From assembly GCA_026391835.1 (NCBI GenBank), contig JAPLDF010000046.1:30375-94374 (forward strand): a DNA stretch of 64,000 bases. Direction: 5' to 3'. This DNA comes from Bacteroidota bacterium (GTDB lineage: Bacteria; Bacteroidota; Bacteroidia; Bacteroidales; FEN-979). Position 1 is the first letter of the stretch, and the number at the start of each line of letters is the position of its first letter. Positions 18,011 through 27,868 of the stretch are shown here, piece by piece. Under the pieces are notes generated by a model, which was given only the letters and a program-made list of their open reading frames with translations, did no database searches and had not been told where the DNA came from. The position numbers were made by a program, and so were the translations under genes.

Positions 18011-18772
18011 TTACTGGAATGTCACGGTGTGGGCATGCGCAGGAATTTGAGGTACAGATAAGTAGAAGTAATCACTTCCGCCGGTTTGTCCCATGACCCT
18101 GTTGGTCAATCCGGGACCTGTACCCTGGTTGATAGGAACCCGGCCCCTTAAATCAGGTAACCCGAATGTGTTAACACCATCACCGCCATACGTAGTTCCA
18201 AGCAAGGCAAACAATGCCGTGTTTTCACTGATGGACATCAGTTGGCCATTGCATGCCGCCCAGCCGTTTGGCGTATAGCCAAAACCAAAAAGTTCAATCT
18301 CACCTGTAAATGCATCAGTTCCGCTCTGGGCAGGCCAGATACCATAAAGTGCAATGCAGTAATTCATGCAGAGATAGGGTTGCAGATGGGTTACCGGCTG
18401 GCTCCCTCCGGTTAATCCTACAACGATATTCTTCGCAACCCAGTTTGTCCCGTCAAACGTCAGGAGATTGTTTGCTGGTGGATTGGCCGCAGTTGCCAGC
18501 GCATCAATCATCTGCTTCCAGCTGGTGCCGGTGTAATAATAATATCCCGCAGGAGCGTTGGTCTGATAAACCATTAACCCTGCAACAGGGCCGGAAATCA
18601 GGCCCCGCTCGGCGGAGGTCATCCGTGGAATAAGAATTCCCTTTGAACTTGACTTTACGTCGAGCATGGCCGAAGAATTCGGTGCGCTGCCATCGGTATT
18701 GATGGCTACCTGGGCACTGGTAAAGAGGCTGCAAAGCAACAACGAGCTTGCAAGTAGTATATTGATTTTCAT
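18011..18772 (-). CDS. Exported protein with phage tail-collar domain
   Basis: A 253-residue protein with a type I signal peptide (about 21 residues, ending TSAQ). Residues ~40-100 show the pattern common in Bacteroidota surface proteins (SAMLDVKSSSKGILIPRM … GLMVYQT … GYYYYTGTSW). The C-terminal part is a tail-collar domain of the microcystin-dependent-protein type: GEIELFGFGYTPNGW, CNGQLMSI, LFALLGTTYGGDG, FGLPDLRGRVPI, and IPAHAH at the end. In phages this fold joins tail fibres; cellular copies may be fibre or adhesin tips. It lies 27 bases after the cohesin-domain gene. No phage gene is nearby, so it is not a prophage remnant. Confidence 0.85.
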   Translation of the reverse strand: MKINILLASSLLLCSLFTSAQVAINTDGSAPNSSAMLDVKSSSKGILIPRMTSAERGLISGPVAGLMVYQTNAPAGYYYYTGTSWKQMIDALATAANPPANNLLTFDGTNWVAKNIVVGLTGGSQPVTHLQPYLCMNYCIALYGIWPAQSGTDAFTGEIELFGFGYTPNGWAACNGQLMSISENTALFALLGTTYGGDGVNTFGLPDLRGRVPINQGTGPGLTNRVMGQTGGSDYFYLSVPQIPAHAHTVTFQ

Positions 18773-18799
18773 GTTTGTCTGAATGTGGTTGATAATTGT

Positions 18800-21328
18800 T
18801 TACTGTCTGATGATTTTACGGGTTTCGGCCATGTTTCCCGAGATCACCCGGATAAAATAGATTCCTGCCGGCTTTGCTGACAAAGAAAACACATGCTTCA
18901 TTTCGTCTTTCAGTGTTGCTGAAATGATCTTTTCACCCTGCATTCCGAAAATTTCAATATTCGACTGCCCGGAAGTACCTGCCTGGCCCAATACCAGGGT
19001 AAAATCTCCGGAAGTGGGGTTTGGGTAAACCTTGAACAGGGGCTGCGCCACTTCCTTGAAGGTCTCTTCCGTTCCTGCTGCCACCGGGGCAAAAGGAGGA
19101 AAAACGCAATAGGGGCCGCCCGGTGCAATGTAACCATGCATATAACCTCCGGCGTAAACTTTCGTGCCCGGCAGGTAAAGAATATTCTGCCCGGCGATCA
19201 TGGTTGCGTACCCCCCGTTCTGAACCGTAAAAGTGTTGCCCGCCCCGGCTATGGTGATGGTACTGGTGGCACTGTAACACTTTGTTTGTCCGCCCGGGAT
19301 GTCCGCCACAACGGCGAGGTTGACAGGAACAGTGCTCACCGTCATGACCAGCGGGCCGGAAGTGACCGGGTTGGTGGTTATACACGCTGCGTTTGAAGTC
19401 AGTACACATGTAACGGCATCATTGTTTAACGGTACATATGAATAGGTCTGATTGGTTGCTCCTGTGATGGCTATTCCATTCACTTTCCACTGGAAAAGTG
19501 GTCCAGGCCCGCCATTTTTTGGTGTTGCAGTAAATGTGACAGGGTTTCCTGAATAAACAGGGTTGACAGATGCAGCAACAGTAACACCCACAGGGAGATT
19601 CGGATTAACCCCCGAAATGTAACCGCTGAGGTCGACCAATGGATTAGGAATCCCTTCATTCAGGGTTACCGCGTTCAATTGCAGAAATGGCTGCGATCCA
19701 AGGATGAAAGCCGGCTTGAGCAGGAATCTCATCTTTATAATGATTCCGGCCGTATTGAAGGCAGTTGCCCCTGAACCTGCAAAAATCACCTGCCCGGTGG
19801 TCGGGTTGGTCACAAAAGTCCATCCCTGGGTTTGTGTTCCTGTTGTCTCCAGTGCCTGGAAGGCGAGATAGGCCGAATTGTAGGTAACAGTTGCCTGGAC
19901 TGAACTTACCGATTCCCCCGACGGCAATGCAGTTATAAAGATGGGATAATAAAACTCACCGGCTGCTGGACAGGTATTCGTATCCGGCATGATCACCTGG
20001 GTATCGTAAACCAGCCAGTTTGCGGTAGTCGCAGAAGCCCCGTGAACATCTGTAGCAGTAACGGTAACATTTCCGCCTTTGAAAGTTGTCATCAGGCCGG
20101 TTTGACTGATGGTGGCAACCAGCGGGTTGCTGGTGCTCCAAACAATTGGCGGTGCGCCGCCACCATTCAGGGTGAACTGTTTGGTCTGCCCCGCAACCAT
20201 CGTTCCACTGTTGGGTGTTATCGACAGAACCGGCAGGTTGATGGTTGAAAAATACCCGTCTGTATAATTCGGAATAAAGCTTTCGTTGAATAGTCCATTG
20301 CTGAATGTGATGGATGAAGCACCTGTATTCAATGAAGAAACGTGAAATCTCACATATAGTAGGATCCCGCTTCCCGATAACGGTGTCGCTCCGGCAAAGT
20401 CGAGTGCAAGAGTTCCCGGGTTATTTATGTTAACCAACGGTGCCGGGTAAGAAGCCAGCAGGGTTCCTGCCTGGATAACCCCGACAGGCGTTAGGATGTT
20501 TTGATTGAAACCAAGACTGAAACTACCCGAATAGATGTTTAAACCGCTGAGATCAGTTGTGTTCACCGGCACATCAATATCCAGTCCCTGCCACTGGCTT
20601 AGCGTGGTTGAAATGGAAAGCCGCATGGCCCGCACTTCAACCTGGGCATTTGTCGTATCCCGCAAACCGTTATTGTCCACCGCAACCACTTTTGTAAAAC
20701 CCGCCAGGGTCCCGGTAAGCAGTCCTGAAGCACTGATGGCGGCCACCGACGGATTTGTCACAAACCATTGATAGGGCGCTGCCCCGCCCGAAACACTGAA
20801 TTGCTGTGTTTCTCCTTTGGTTATGAGCCCTGAATTCGGTGACACGGAAATTGATGGAGGTGCTGAGATATTCATGTACCCATTGTGAAAACTCATGGCA
20901 GGGAGCCCCTCATTGAAGTAGTTATTCTGTGCTCCGGTAAAAATTATATAGAGACCTCCTGGTTGGAGGGCTTTAAAACGGATATAGATAAATTTCCCCG
21001 AACCGGAAAGCGGATTGGTACCTGCGCCTGCAATGGTGATCTGCCCTGGCACGGATGTGTTCACTGCCGGACTGCCGTAAGGTGCACTGATCGTCCCGGC
21101 CGTAATCACCGACACGACCTGGAAATAAGTCTGGCTGAAGGATAATTGCAATACATATGAGAGTACATTCTTGCCTGTCAGGGTGTTGTCGGCATATATG
21201 GGTATATCGATGTTATTCCCTGCCACCACGGTACTATCCGGAACCCTCATGCCGATGACCTGTGCCTGCAAAACAGGACAAGCCAGCATAATCAGCAAAA
21301 GAAGGGCAATGGTTGTAAATCTTTTCAT
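18800..21328 (-). CDS. Secreted protein with three cohesin-like and two BIG2-like domains, T9SS type A sorted
   Basis: An 842-residue exported protein with a signal peptide ending QAQ. It alternates cohesin-like modules (about 23-150, 230-360, 450-570) with bacterial Ig-like group 2 modules (about 153-228 and 370-445; SVSPNSGLITKGETQQFSV, SITPNSGTMVAGQTKQFTL). An Ig-like module with QWKVNG follows, then a ~60-residue pre-C-terminal module (TMIAG … YLPG … GGYMHG). The last ~75 residues are a T9SS type A domain (VYPNPTSGDF … GIYFIRV … KIIRQ). Cohesins bind dockerins; the neighbouring 2005-residue protein carries a dockerin. It probably acts as a surface scaffold. There is no visible catalytic domain. 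Confidence 0.85.
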   Translation of the reverse strand: MKRFTTIALLLLIMLACPVLQAQVIGMRVPDSTVVAGNNIDIPIYADNTLTGKNVLSYVLQLSFSQTYFQVVSVITAGTISAPYGSPAVNTSVPGQITIAGAGTNPLSGSGKFIYIRFKALQPGGLYIIFTGAQNNYFNEGLPAMSFHNGYMNISAPPSISVSPNSGLITKGETQQFSVSGGAAPYQWFVTNPSVAAISASGLLTGTLAGFTKVVAVDNNGLRDTTNAQVEVRAMRLSISTTLSQWQGLDIDVPVNTTDLSGLNIYSGSFSLGFNQNILTPVGVIQAGTLLASYPAPLVNINNPGTLALDFAGATPLSGSGILLYVRFHVSSLNTGASSITFSNGLFNESFIPNYTDGYFSTINLPVLSITPNSGTMVAGQTKQFTLNGGGAPPIVWSTSNPLVATISQTGLMTTFKGGNVTVTATDVHGASATTANWLVYDTQVIMPDTNTCPAAGEFYYPIFITALPSGESVSSVQATVTYNSAYLAFQALETTGTQTQGWTFVTNPTTGQVIFAGSGATAFNTAGIIIKMRFLLKPAFILGSQPFLQLNAVTLNEGIPNPLVDLSGYISGVNPNLPVGVTVAASVNPVYSGNPVTFTATPKNGGPGPLFQWKVNGIAITGATNQTYSYVPLNNDAVTCVLTSNAACITTNPVTSGPLVMTVSTVPVNLAVVADIPGGQTKCYSATSTITIAGAGNTFTVQNGGYATMIAGQNILYLPGTKVYAGGYMHGYIAPGGPYCVFPPFAPVAAGTEETFKEVAQPLFKVYPNPTSGDFTLVLGQAGTSGQSNIEIFGMQGEKIISATLKDEMKHVFSLSAKPAGIYFIRVISGNMAETRKIIRQ

Positions 21329-21390
21329 TGTTTTTTCTGTAAAAATGAATAATACTCACTTTGATTTGGTTCGGGTTAAATCAGGTAGAT

Positions 21391-21456
21391 TTTCCCCGCA
21401 GATTTTAACAGATTCAATGATGTATTATCTTTTAATCTGCGAAAACCTGCGGGAAA
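21391..21456. repeat. Imperfect inverted repeat (GCAGATT family)
   Basis: A left arm beginning TTTCCCCGCAGATTTT (21391) and a right arm ending CCTGCGGGAAA (21456) form an imperfect stem of about 20 pairs. It lies between the beta-helix gene and the cohesin gene. Transcribed leftward it could act as a terminator or attenuator or stabilise the 3' end of the 6-kb message. The motif is of a type I recall as dispersed in environmental Bacteroidota. Confidence 0.6.
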
Positions 21457-21471
21457 TATCCGCGAGAAAAA

Positions 21472-24400
21472 TCATCGTATTATCTGAAGTGTCTGTGTCT
21501 GTGAATAGCCATTCACCGTCATCCTGATGAAATAAGAGCCGGCATCAAGAATAGTGCCATGATCTGAAATAGATACAGTATATTTTCCTGTGCCCATGGT
21601 TGCATTCACCAGTGTTAAAACCTTTTGTCCCAACATGTTGAATACTTCTATGGTTACAGGGAGGTTGTCTCCACTCAGCTGGTAGTTCAGCGTTGCATTG
21701 CCTGATGACGGGTTCGGATAAACTGGCAAAAGTTTACCCTGCATCATGCCTGAGTTTGCTGCAATTCCGGTGGTGTTGTCGGTAATGGTCACACTTCCGG
21801 GAATAACACCCGCTGTCTGATCCATTTCATTGGCAAGGAAGCTGTCGGCAGTCAGCATCGTTGTGACCTGGTTTCCGCCGGGGACCATTGCATGGAAAGA
21901 GACATCTGCCAGCGTGGTATCGGTGGTCAACGCATTAGTCCCTGCAAGAGCAATCGACAGGATACCGTTCACACTGTCGTTGTGAAAGACCAGGTTCATA
22001 TCGGTGAGCGTCGATGTGACCTGCCTTAGCTGCAGGTATGCCGGGTCATAATGAAGTTTTATGTCGGCAGAAACCATTCCCGAATCATTGATTACCTGCA
22101 GGGGAATATTGAAATCCGCACCGTTCACTACATTGGCGCTGCCAATGACCAGTTGCTGGCCGGTAAGGGAAGAGAAAACAGGTTTTGCAAGTTCTGCCGG
22201 GAAATATTTGATCAGCCCGACCACATATTGCAGGATCAGTGAGGCATCGTAGGCGGTTATGCCTGCTGCAAAACTGACATCTGCAACCTGTTGCTGGGTG
22301 GCGTTCAGGGTGATGCTCCCAACCACATGCTGCAAGACCAGTGAGGCATCGAACGCCTGAACAACTCCGTTTAGACTCACATCGCCCATCATTGGGTTCG
22401 AGGCGCCGGTTAACAGGTATGGCGTATAATTTACCGCCGTTGTGACCAGTTCCTGGATGCTGGTTCCATTCCCCTGGGTGTTCGTTTGGATTGGTCCAAG
22501 GTTGCTCCCCCACCAGCAGTTCGTTGCATCGATGACAAAGGATTTGTTCACATTGTTGATTGACCAGTAATAATTGTTGTCGAAATCGCAGTTGTGAAAC
22601 ACCGGGTTTGAAGCGGCAGCAGCGTAAACACCATAATAATTATTTGCAATGGTGCTGTATGTAACCAGCGGACTAGCACTGGTAATATTCAACCCGGAGT
22701 TGCTGTATTTGAGAATGCAGTGTCTTAAACGGCAGAGCGGATCAAGGGCCTGGTCGTTGAACCCGATGTAGTTCCAGTTAGCCAGGGCAGGGGTTGTCAG
22801 GGTAGAGTCGGAATTGGAATCACCTCCATAAAAATCATCCTTGATGCTGGTGAATACAATATTGCTGTCGGCACGGAATCCACCTTCCGCAATCAACCCT
22901 TTATTGACCGTGAGGCTGCCTCCGCCGTTGAATTTGCAAACAACACCCGGGTTGATCGTCAAAGTGGCCCCGGTGCCTACAACATATGATCCGAAAAGGT
23001 ATGAAATGTTGGGAACACCGCCAAACGATTGTTTTGCGAGGCTTACGTCCTGCGTGAGCGTTTCATCCCTCACTTTGATGACTTTGTATGTTGAGCCGGT
23101 AATGGTATTGTTCAAAATTGAAGCGGGGAAGGAAACAAGTGATAATTGTATCGGGTAATACTGGAGGTCCTGGAACTGGCTGTTGTCAAGTTTAGGCTGT
23201 GATACGCCATTCAGGTCAACACCGTAATTCAGGGACCGGAAGATAACACGGTCGATGGTAGGCGAAGCGCTTGTCATGGCAATTCCCGCGTTCCCATATT
23301 TCAGGTTCGTGTACTGGATGATGCTTGAATCATTGGAAACATCATTGAAGGTAATCCAGGTTCCGCCCCAGCCGCCGGTTGGAGGCGCCGTGGCCGATCC
23401 ATCCTGGTTCATGTCGGGAGGATTTCCGACAAGGTCATCACGGTAATCGGTAAACCTGACCCTGTTTGAAGAGATTCCCATTACATTTAACCTTCCGTTT
23501 ACAGTAAACCCGTTTGCCCCGTTAGATTTAAAAGCAATTCCTGCAGGTATTGTGATCGTGGTTCCGGAATTAATAACACAGGTTCCTTCCATGTAGTAGG
23601 TGATGTTGGTATAGCCGCCAAAATCCCTCATCGGGACAACCGCACTTTGTGAATATGTTTCAGGACGAACAGTCAAAGCCATCCTGCCCACATTGAGGGA
23701 AGTACAGTTCGTAAAGGTCGGGTTCGAGAACATGCTTAACCTTATCGGAGAGTTCTGAATGTTGTTAAACTGGCAGTTCCTGATATCTGGATTTGACGAG
23801 CCAAAGACATCGATGCCGCAGTCCGACACCTGCTGAATAACGCAGTTGTCTACAATGGCGTGTGCATTGCTGAAAAAGACGCCCATATAGGGATACGATA
23901 TTTCACAATTGACAAGGCTGTCATTGGCATGATTGGAATAATTGATCCCGCCTGTGGAATAACCCCAGTCGCCGCGGCTTGGCACGGAGGCATTCCCGTC
24001 ATTGTTAGAATCGCCGCCCTTTGAATCGTCGGCATAGGAGGTGAAATAGATTTTGTTCCCCGGAAGTCCTTTGGCTATAAGGTGCCCAAGCACACTGATG
24101 TTTGCATACCATACATTGAATTTTATAACAACACCAGGCTGAATCGTCAGTTTGGCATTGGTCGAAATGGTCAGGTTCGTAATGATATAGGCAATGTTGG
24201 TAATCCCGGCAACATTACGGGTGGCAAGTGTGGCATCGGATGAAAGTGTTCCTTCGATAATCTTGATTGCTTTGCTTCCGTTGGCCGAAAAAGTGATGTT
24301 TGTCAGGGTGGGGTTTGAAAGCAGGGACATGGCGATCGGGTCGAGCCTGGAATTCTGGATAACCAGGTTATCCACGAGGGGTGTCGAATTCCCGTTGACA

Positions 24401-27400
24401 TAGATGCCATAATAGTAACTGTCGGTGATGGTTGAAAAGTTGATCTGTCCGCCGGCATTCTCAAATGTGATCCCGCCCTCACCGGTACTGCCGCCATATT
24501 TAACGGTGGTGTAGTTTATCTTGCAATAGGCATCATCACTGGTCGCCCTGAACTTTATATTTCCCCAGTTTCCTGAAGCAGGTGCGGTTGCATTTCCATC
24601 GCCGTTTGTATCAAACGGGTTCCCTTCATTGTCATCCTTCAGGCTGGTGAACACCACCTTCTGTATGGCAACGCCGTCGGTTTTAAACCCGCCGTCAACA
24701 TAGAGGTTGCAGCTGTTCACTTTGATGACAACGCCCGGTTCCACATTGACATTGGTCCCGCTTTTAATGGTCATGTCGGCAAGCAGCACATAGGTAATGT
24801 TGGTATACCCTGCCACATCGCGTTTTTTAATGGTTCCGTTCTGGCACACATATCCGCCCAGCAGTCCTATTGCCCTCCACTTCACATTTGTAAAAGTGTT
24901 GCCGATAAAAGTTGGGTCTGAAGAACCCGAGATACAGAACGGGGTATAGGTGATGTTGATCATATCGTTGTTGGAGATAACCGGGTTGGAGACCCGGTAG
25001 CAGGAAATGCCATAATTTAGATCCTTGAATTCGCAGTTGGAGATGGTAGGGCTTGCATCGATCATCCCGACGCCTGCATCATTGATATAATCACTGGTGC
25101 TGCAGGTCGAAAAATAGTAATTCCATACGGAGGCATATTTGAGCCGGCAATAGTTGAGGATACCGGTGCTCCCGGGGTCGAATACGATCCCGCCCCAGTC
25201 GCCGATCGCGGGGGAGGTAATTGTTCCGTCTTTATTGGTATCGCCAGGGTGTCCATAGTTGTCATCTTTTGACGAGGTGAAGGTGATCAGGCTGTCGGCC
25301 GTGGCATTGGCGGTGAGGGTTCCGTCCACAATGATCCGGTGCGCATAGGAGTATGATTTGATGACGATACCCTTGTTAATCGTCAGTGTTTTGCCGGCCG
25401 GAATGATGATCTGATCGAGCATCAGGTAGGTGATGTTCTGAATAGCGGTAACATTCCGTTTAATGATCACGGCGTTTGCAGTTAAAGTTCCGCCGATAAG
25501 CCCGATGGCATCATATGCATTGTCTGAAAAAGAGAGGATGTTGTTAGGCATGTTGGGATTGGCTTCGAACGACATGGCTATCGGCGTAAACTGGCTCGAA
25601 CCGATGGTGTTGGATGAAAATACAGGATTTGAGGCAAACTGCATGTACACGCCGTAATAGTTGTTCGAAAGGTCACACAAATCGATGGTCGGGCTCGCGT
25701 TGAACATTGAGATGCCGCCTGTATTGCCGCCACCTGCATACCGCACCTTGCACCGGCGCATCAAACAGGTTGCATCATTGCTGGGATCATTAAACCTCAC
25801 ACCATACCAGTTGCTTTGGGCCGGGGCGGTGGTGGTCCCGTCATTGTTGGTATCGCCTCCCCAGTTATCGTCACGGTAAGAGGTGAAAAAAATGTTTTCG
25901 CCGGGGTTGGCATTGGCAACCAGGGCGCCGTTTACATCAAGTGCATACCCTATCTGGAACTTTAATATGTTGTTGGAACCTACAACCATCCGGGCACCTG
26001 TGTTGATCGTCATGCCGTATTGAAAGAAGTAAGGTATGTTTAAAACGGGCAGGGTAATGGTATCGGACAAACTTGTGAACGCCATATTGACAGCCGTATT
26101 CACATTGCCGGTGAAAATATTGGTGCCATGAACAGTCAGGTCGGCTGAAGCCGCATACCAGATCGGCCATCTGCAGCCGGTAATGGTAACGTTGGTGATG
26201 TCGATGCCGGCGTTTGCCGCAAGAAAAAGACCGTAGTAAGTATTCTGCATGGTGACGCCGGAAAGTGTGGAATGGGCATTTGCGCTTGTCAGTATGGAGC
26301 AACCGTTTGCAAGGGCCCATGCACTGCTGGTGTTCATTGATCCGCCAAGCATATTGAGTGTTCCCAGTGTGCTGATTTGGGCCCCGTGATACAAAAAGTT
26401 CAGTAAACTGCAATTTGTCAGCGATGCCTTGCCGTTGTATACATAGAGTTGCTGCGCGTACTGGACCTGGCAGGCGTTCATGGTAACCCTGCCTGAATCA
26501 GCGACAGTACCCGAGCCAACCTGTATGTGTCCCCAGTCTCCGGGAACCGGGACTGCATTGGCTGAGGTGAAACTTGAACCTGTGGCATCCAGTCTGCCGT
26601 AGATGTAAAGATATTGATTGCCGCCCACTTTGAATGTGTTACCTGTCTGGAGGGTAAGCCATGAGCCATGCTGCACGGTCAAAGAACCCGGCAGGTAATA
26701 GGGCAGGCTGATGGTGGGTAAGGTCATGGTGTCGGTCATATTCGTAAAGGCAAGGTTGACCAGCGAATTGGTGTTCCCGGTAAGGGTGTTGACGCCATGA
26801 AGGGTGAGATCGGCAGATGCCTGGTAATAGATGGGCCAGTTACAGCTGGTAATGATGGTGTTGGTAAGGTCAAATACCGAATTGAGCCGCATATACAAAC
26901 CATATTGAAAGTGCTGGATGGTTACGCCCGAAATGGTGTCCATCGACTTGCTGTACCCCCCGATCCCGTAGCCGGAAGCTGCAGCAGTGACACTGTTGGT
27001 GTTGATGCTGCCGCCGGTCATCTTAAACCGGCAGTTTGCCTGGACGTCCACACCGTTGTTGTTGAAATTCAACAAATCCGTATTTGTGAGGTTGGCCTTT
27101 CCCCTGTATACATTGAAAGAGGACGCATAAAGGACCTGGCAGCCGTTCATGATGACCGACCCGACATCGGTAATAAGTGTGCCTCCCGTCTGGATATAGG
27201 ACCATATCCCGGGGACAGGACTGACGTTGTTTGATGTGAAGGTGGCACTGGTGGCATTCAGGGTACCATATACCAGCATATACTGGGCATCAGCGAACTT
27301 TACTGTTACCCCCGCATCAACGGTTAGCGTTACACCATTATTAACAGTTATGAATGATGTAACGATGTAAGGACTGCCTGCAAGATTCCAGGTTGTATTG

Positions 27401-27489
27401 GCTGCAATCACACCTGCCACGTTGGTTGCCTTAATAGTTGTCAGGGTACAAATCATGAACAGGACCAGTAGGGTAATTGTTTTTTTCAT
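21472..27489 (-). CDS. Giant right-handed beta-helix protein with dockerin, cohesin and T9SS type A domains
   Basis: A 2005-residue exported protein (signal peptide ~21 residues). Most of it is right-handed parallel beta-helix. About six repeats are headed by a calcium-loop-like motif of the form DD-x2-G-x-DTNxDG-x-TxPA (for example DTNNDGTTTAPA and DTNKDGTITSPA), followed by W and a coil ladder. A type I dockerin follows (GDVSLNGVVQAFDASLVLQ, then a weaker second repeat) at about bases 22195-22395. A cohesin-like module (about 21800-22140) and a T9SS type A domain (VYPNPSSGNA … SYFIRM … QIIR) close the protein. Beta-helices of this type bind or cleave polysaccharides, but no catalytic site is recognisable. 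First gene of a probable four-gene surface operon. Confidence 0.87.
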   Translation of the reverse strand: MKKTITLLVLFMICTLTTIKATNVAGVIAANTTWNLAGSPYIVTSFITVNNGVTLTVDAGVTVKFADAQYMLVYGTLNATSATFTSNNVSPVPGIWSYIQTGGTLITDVGSVIMNGCQVLYASSFNVYRGKANLTNTDLLNFNNNGVDVQANCRFKMTGGSINTNSVTAAASGYGIGGYSKSMDTISGVTIQHFQYGLYMRLNSVFDLTNTIITSCNWPIYYQASADLTLHGVNTLTGNTNSLVNLAFTNMTDTMTLPTISLPYYLPGSLTVQHGSWLTLQTGNTFKVGGNQYLYIYGRLDATGSSFTSANAVPVPGDWGHIQVGSGTVADSGRVTMNACQVQYAQQLYVYNGKASLTNCSLLNFLYHGAQISTLGTLNMLGGSMNTSSAWALANGCSILTSANAHSTLSGVTMQNTYYGLFLAANAGIDITNVTITGCRWPIWYAASADLTVHGTNIFTGNVNTAVNMAFTSLSDTITLPVLNIPYFFQYGMTINTGARMVVGSNNILKFQIGYALDVNGALVANANPGENIFFTSYRDDNWGGDTNNDGTTTAPAQSNWYGVRFNDPSNDATCLMRRCKVRYAGGGNTGGISMFNASPTIDLCDLSNNYYGVYMQFASNPVFSSNTIGSSQFTPIAMSFEANPNMPNNILSFSDNAYDAIGLIGGTLTANAVIIKRNVTAIQNITYLMLDQIIIPAGKTLTINKGIVIKSYSYAHRIIVDGTLTANATADSLITFTSSKDDNYGHPGDTNKDGTITSPAIGDWGGIVFDPGSTGILNYCRLKYASVWNYYFSTCSTSDYINDAGVGMIDASPTISNCEFKDLNYGISCYRVSNPVISNNDMINITYTPFCISGSSDPTFIGNTFTNVKWRAIGLLGGYVCQNGTIKKRDVAGYTNITYVLLADMTIKSGTNVNVEPGVVIKVNSCNLYVDGGFKTDGVAIQKVVFTSLKDDNEGNPFDTNGDGNATAPASGNWGNIKFRATSDDAYCKINYTTVKYGGSTGEGGITFENAGGQINFSTITDSYYYGIYVNGNSTPLVDNLVIQNSRLDPIAMSLLSNPTLTNITFSANGSKAIKIIEGTLSSDATLATRNVAGITNIAYIITNLTISTNAKLTIQPGVVIKFNVWYANISVLGHLIAKGLPGNKIYFTSYADDSKGGDSNNDGNASVPSRGDWGYSTGGINYSNHANDSLVNCEISYPYMGVFFSNAHAIVDNCVIQQVSDCGIDVFGSSNPDIRNCQFNNIQNSPIRLSMFSNPTFTNCTSLNVGRMALTVRPETYSQSAVVPMRDFGGYTNITYYMEGTCVINSGTTITIPAGIAFKSNGANGFTVNGRLNVMGISSNRVRFTDYRDDLVGNPPDMNQDGSATAPPTGGWGGTWITFNDVSNDSSIIQYTNLKYGNAGIAMTSASPTIDRVIFRSLNYGVDLNGVSQPKLDNSQFQDLQYYPIQLSLVSFPASILNNTITGSTYKVIKVRDETLTQDVSLAKQSFGGVPNISYLFGSYVVGTGATLTINPGVVCKFNGGGSLTVNKGLIAEGGFRADSNIVFTSIKDDFYGGDSNSDSTLTTPALANWNYIGFNDQALDPLCRLRHCILKYSNSGLNITSASPLVTYSTIANNYYGVYAAAASNPVFHNCDFDNNYYWSINNVNKSFVIDATNCWWGSNLGPIQTNTQGNGTSIQELVTTAVNYTPYLLTGASNPMMGDVSLNGVVQAFDASLVLQHVVGSITLNATQQQVADVSFAAGITAYDASLILQYVVGLIKYFPAELAKPVFSSLTGQQLVIGSANVVNGADFNIPLQVINDSGMVSADIKLHYDPAYLQLRQVTSTLTDMNLVFHNDSVNGILSIALAGTNALTTDTTLADVSFHAMVPGGNQVTTMLTADSFLANEMDQTAGVIPGSVTITDNTTGIAANSGMMQGKLLPVYPNPSSGNATLNYQLSGDNLPVTIEVFNMLGQKVLTLVNATMGTGKYTVSISDHGTILDAGSYFIRMTVNGYSQTQTLQIIR

Positions 27490-27868
27490 TGGTTTGGTTT
27501 TATTTTTAGAAACTGTTATTGTTTACCGGTGAAGAAAAAAAGTGAATTAACGAGGGTACTGGCAGTTACGGGAAGGAGTAGTAGGTTAAAGGTCAAATAT
27601 TTATAAATAAACTAACAAATTTATTTATTATCAAATATTTAGAGCATATATTCAGATTAATTCCAAACAAAGATACATCTGTTTTATCCTGTTGTTTGAA
27701 CAATTAACATTTTTTAACATAACTGGCGGACTCAAGGCAATTGTCTGCGGTTAACCCGGGTGCCATGAAAATGAAATTGATCATGGGCACAAGGATATTT
27801 TAAGTATATTTACCCAACGTTTGCAAAAAGGGAATACAACTTGGAACTTTGAATTAATAATATTTGGT
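27490..27868. other. Divergent intergenic region, AT-rich, with repeat-bracketed hairpin
   Basis: This gap separates the leftward beta-helix gene from the rightward kinase gene and must hold both promoters. At 27593-27641 two perfect copies of TCAAATATTTA (27593-27603, 27631-27641) flank a 9-bp inverted repeat, ATAAATAAA / TTTATTTAT (27603-27611, 27620-27628, 8-base loop). TATCTTTG on the minus strand (27675-27668) fits a -7 box for the beta-helix gene, although the nearest TTG is 25 bases upstream of it. No coding sequence is credible here. Confidence 0.55.

Noticed and set aside
18011..18772. Prophage remnant, suggested by the tail-collar domain.
   Set aside because: There is a signal peptide and an operon of secreted proteins, and no other phage gene is present.
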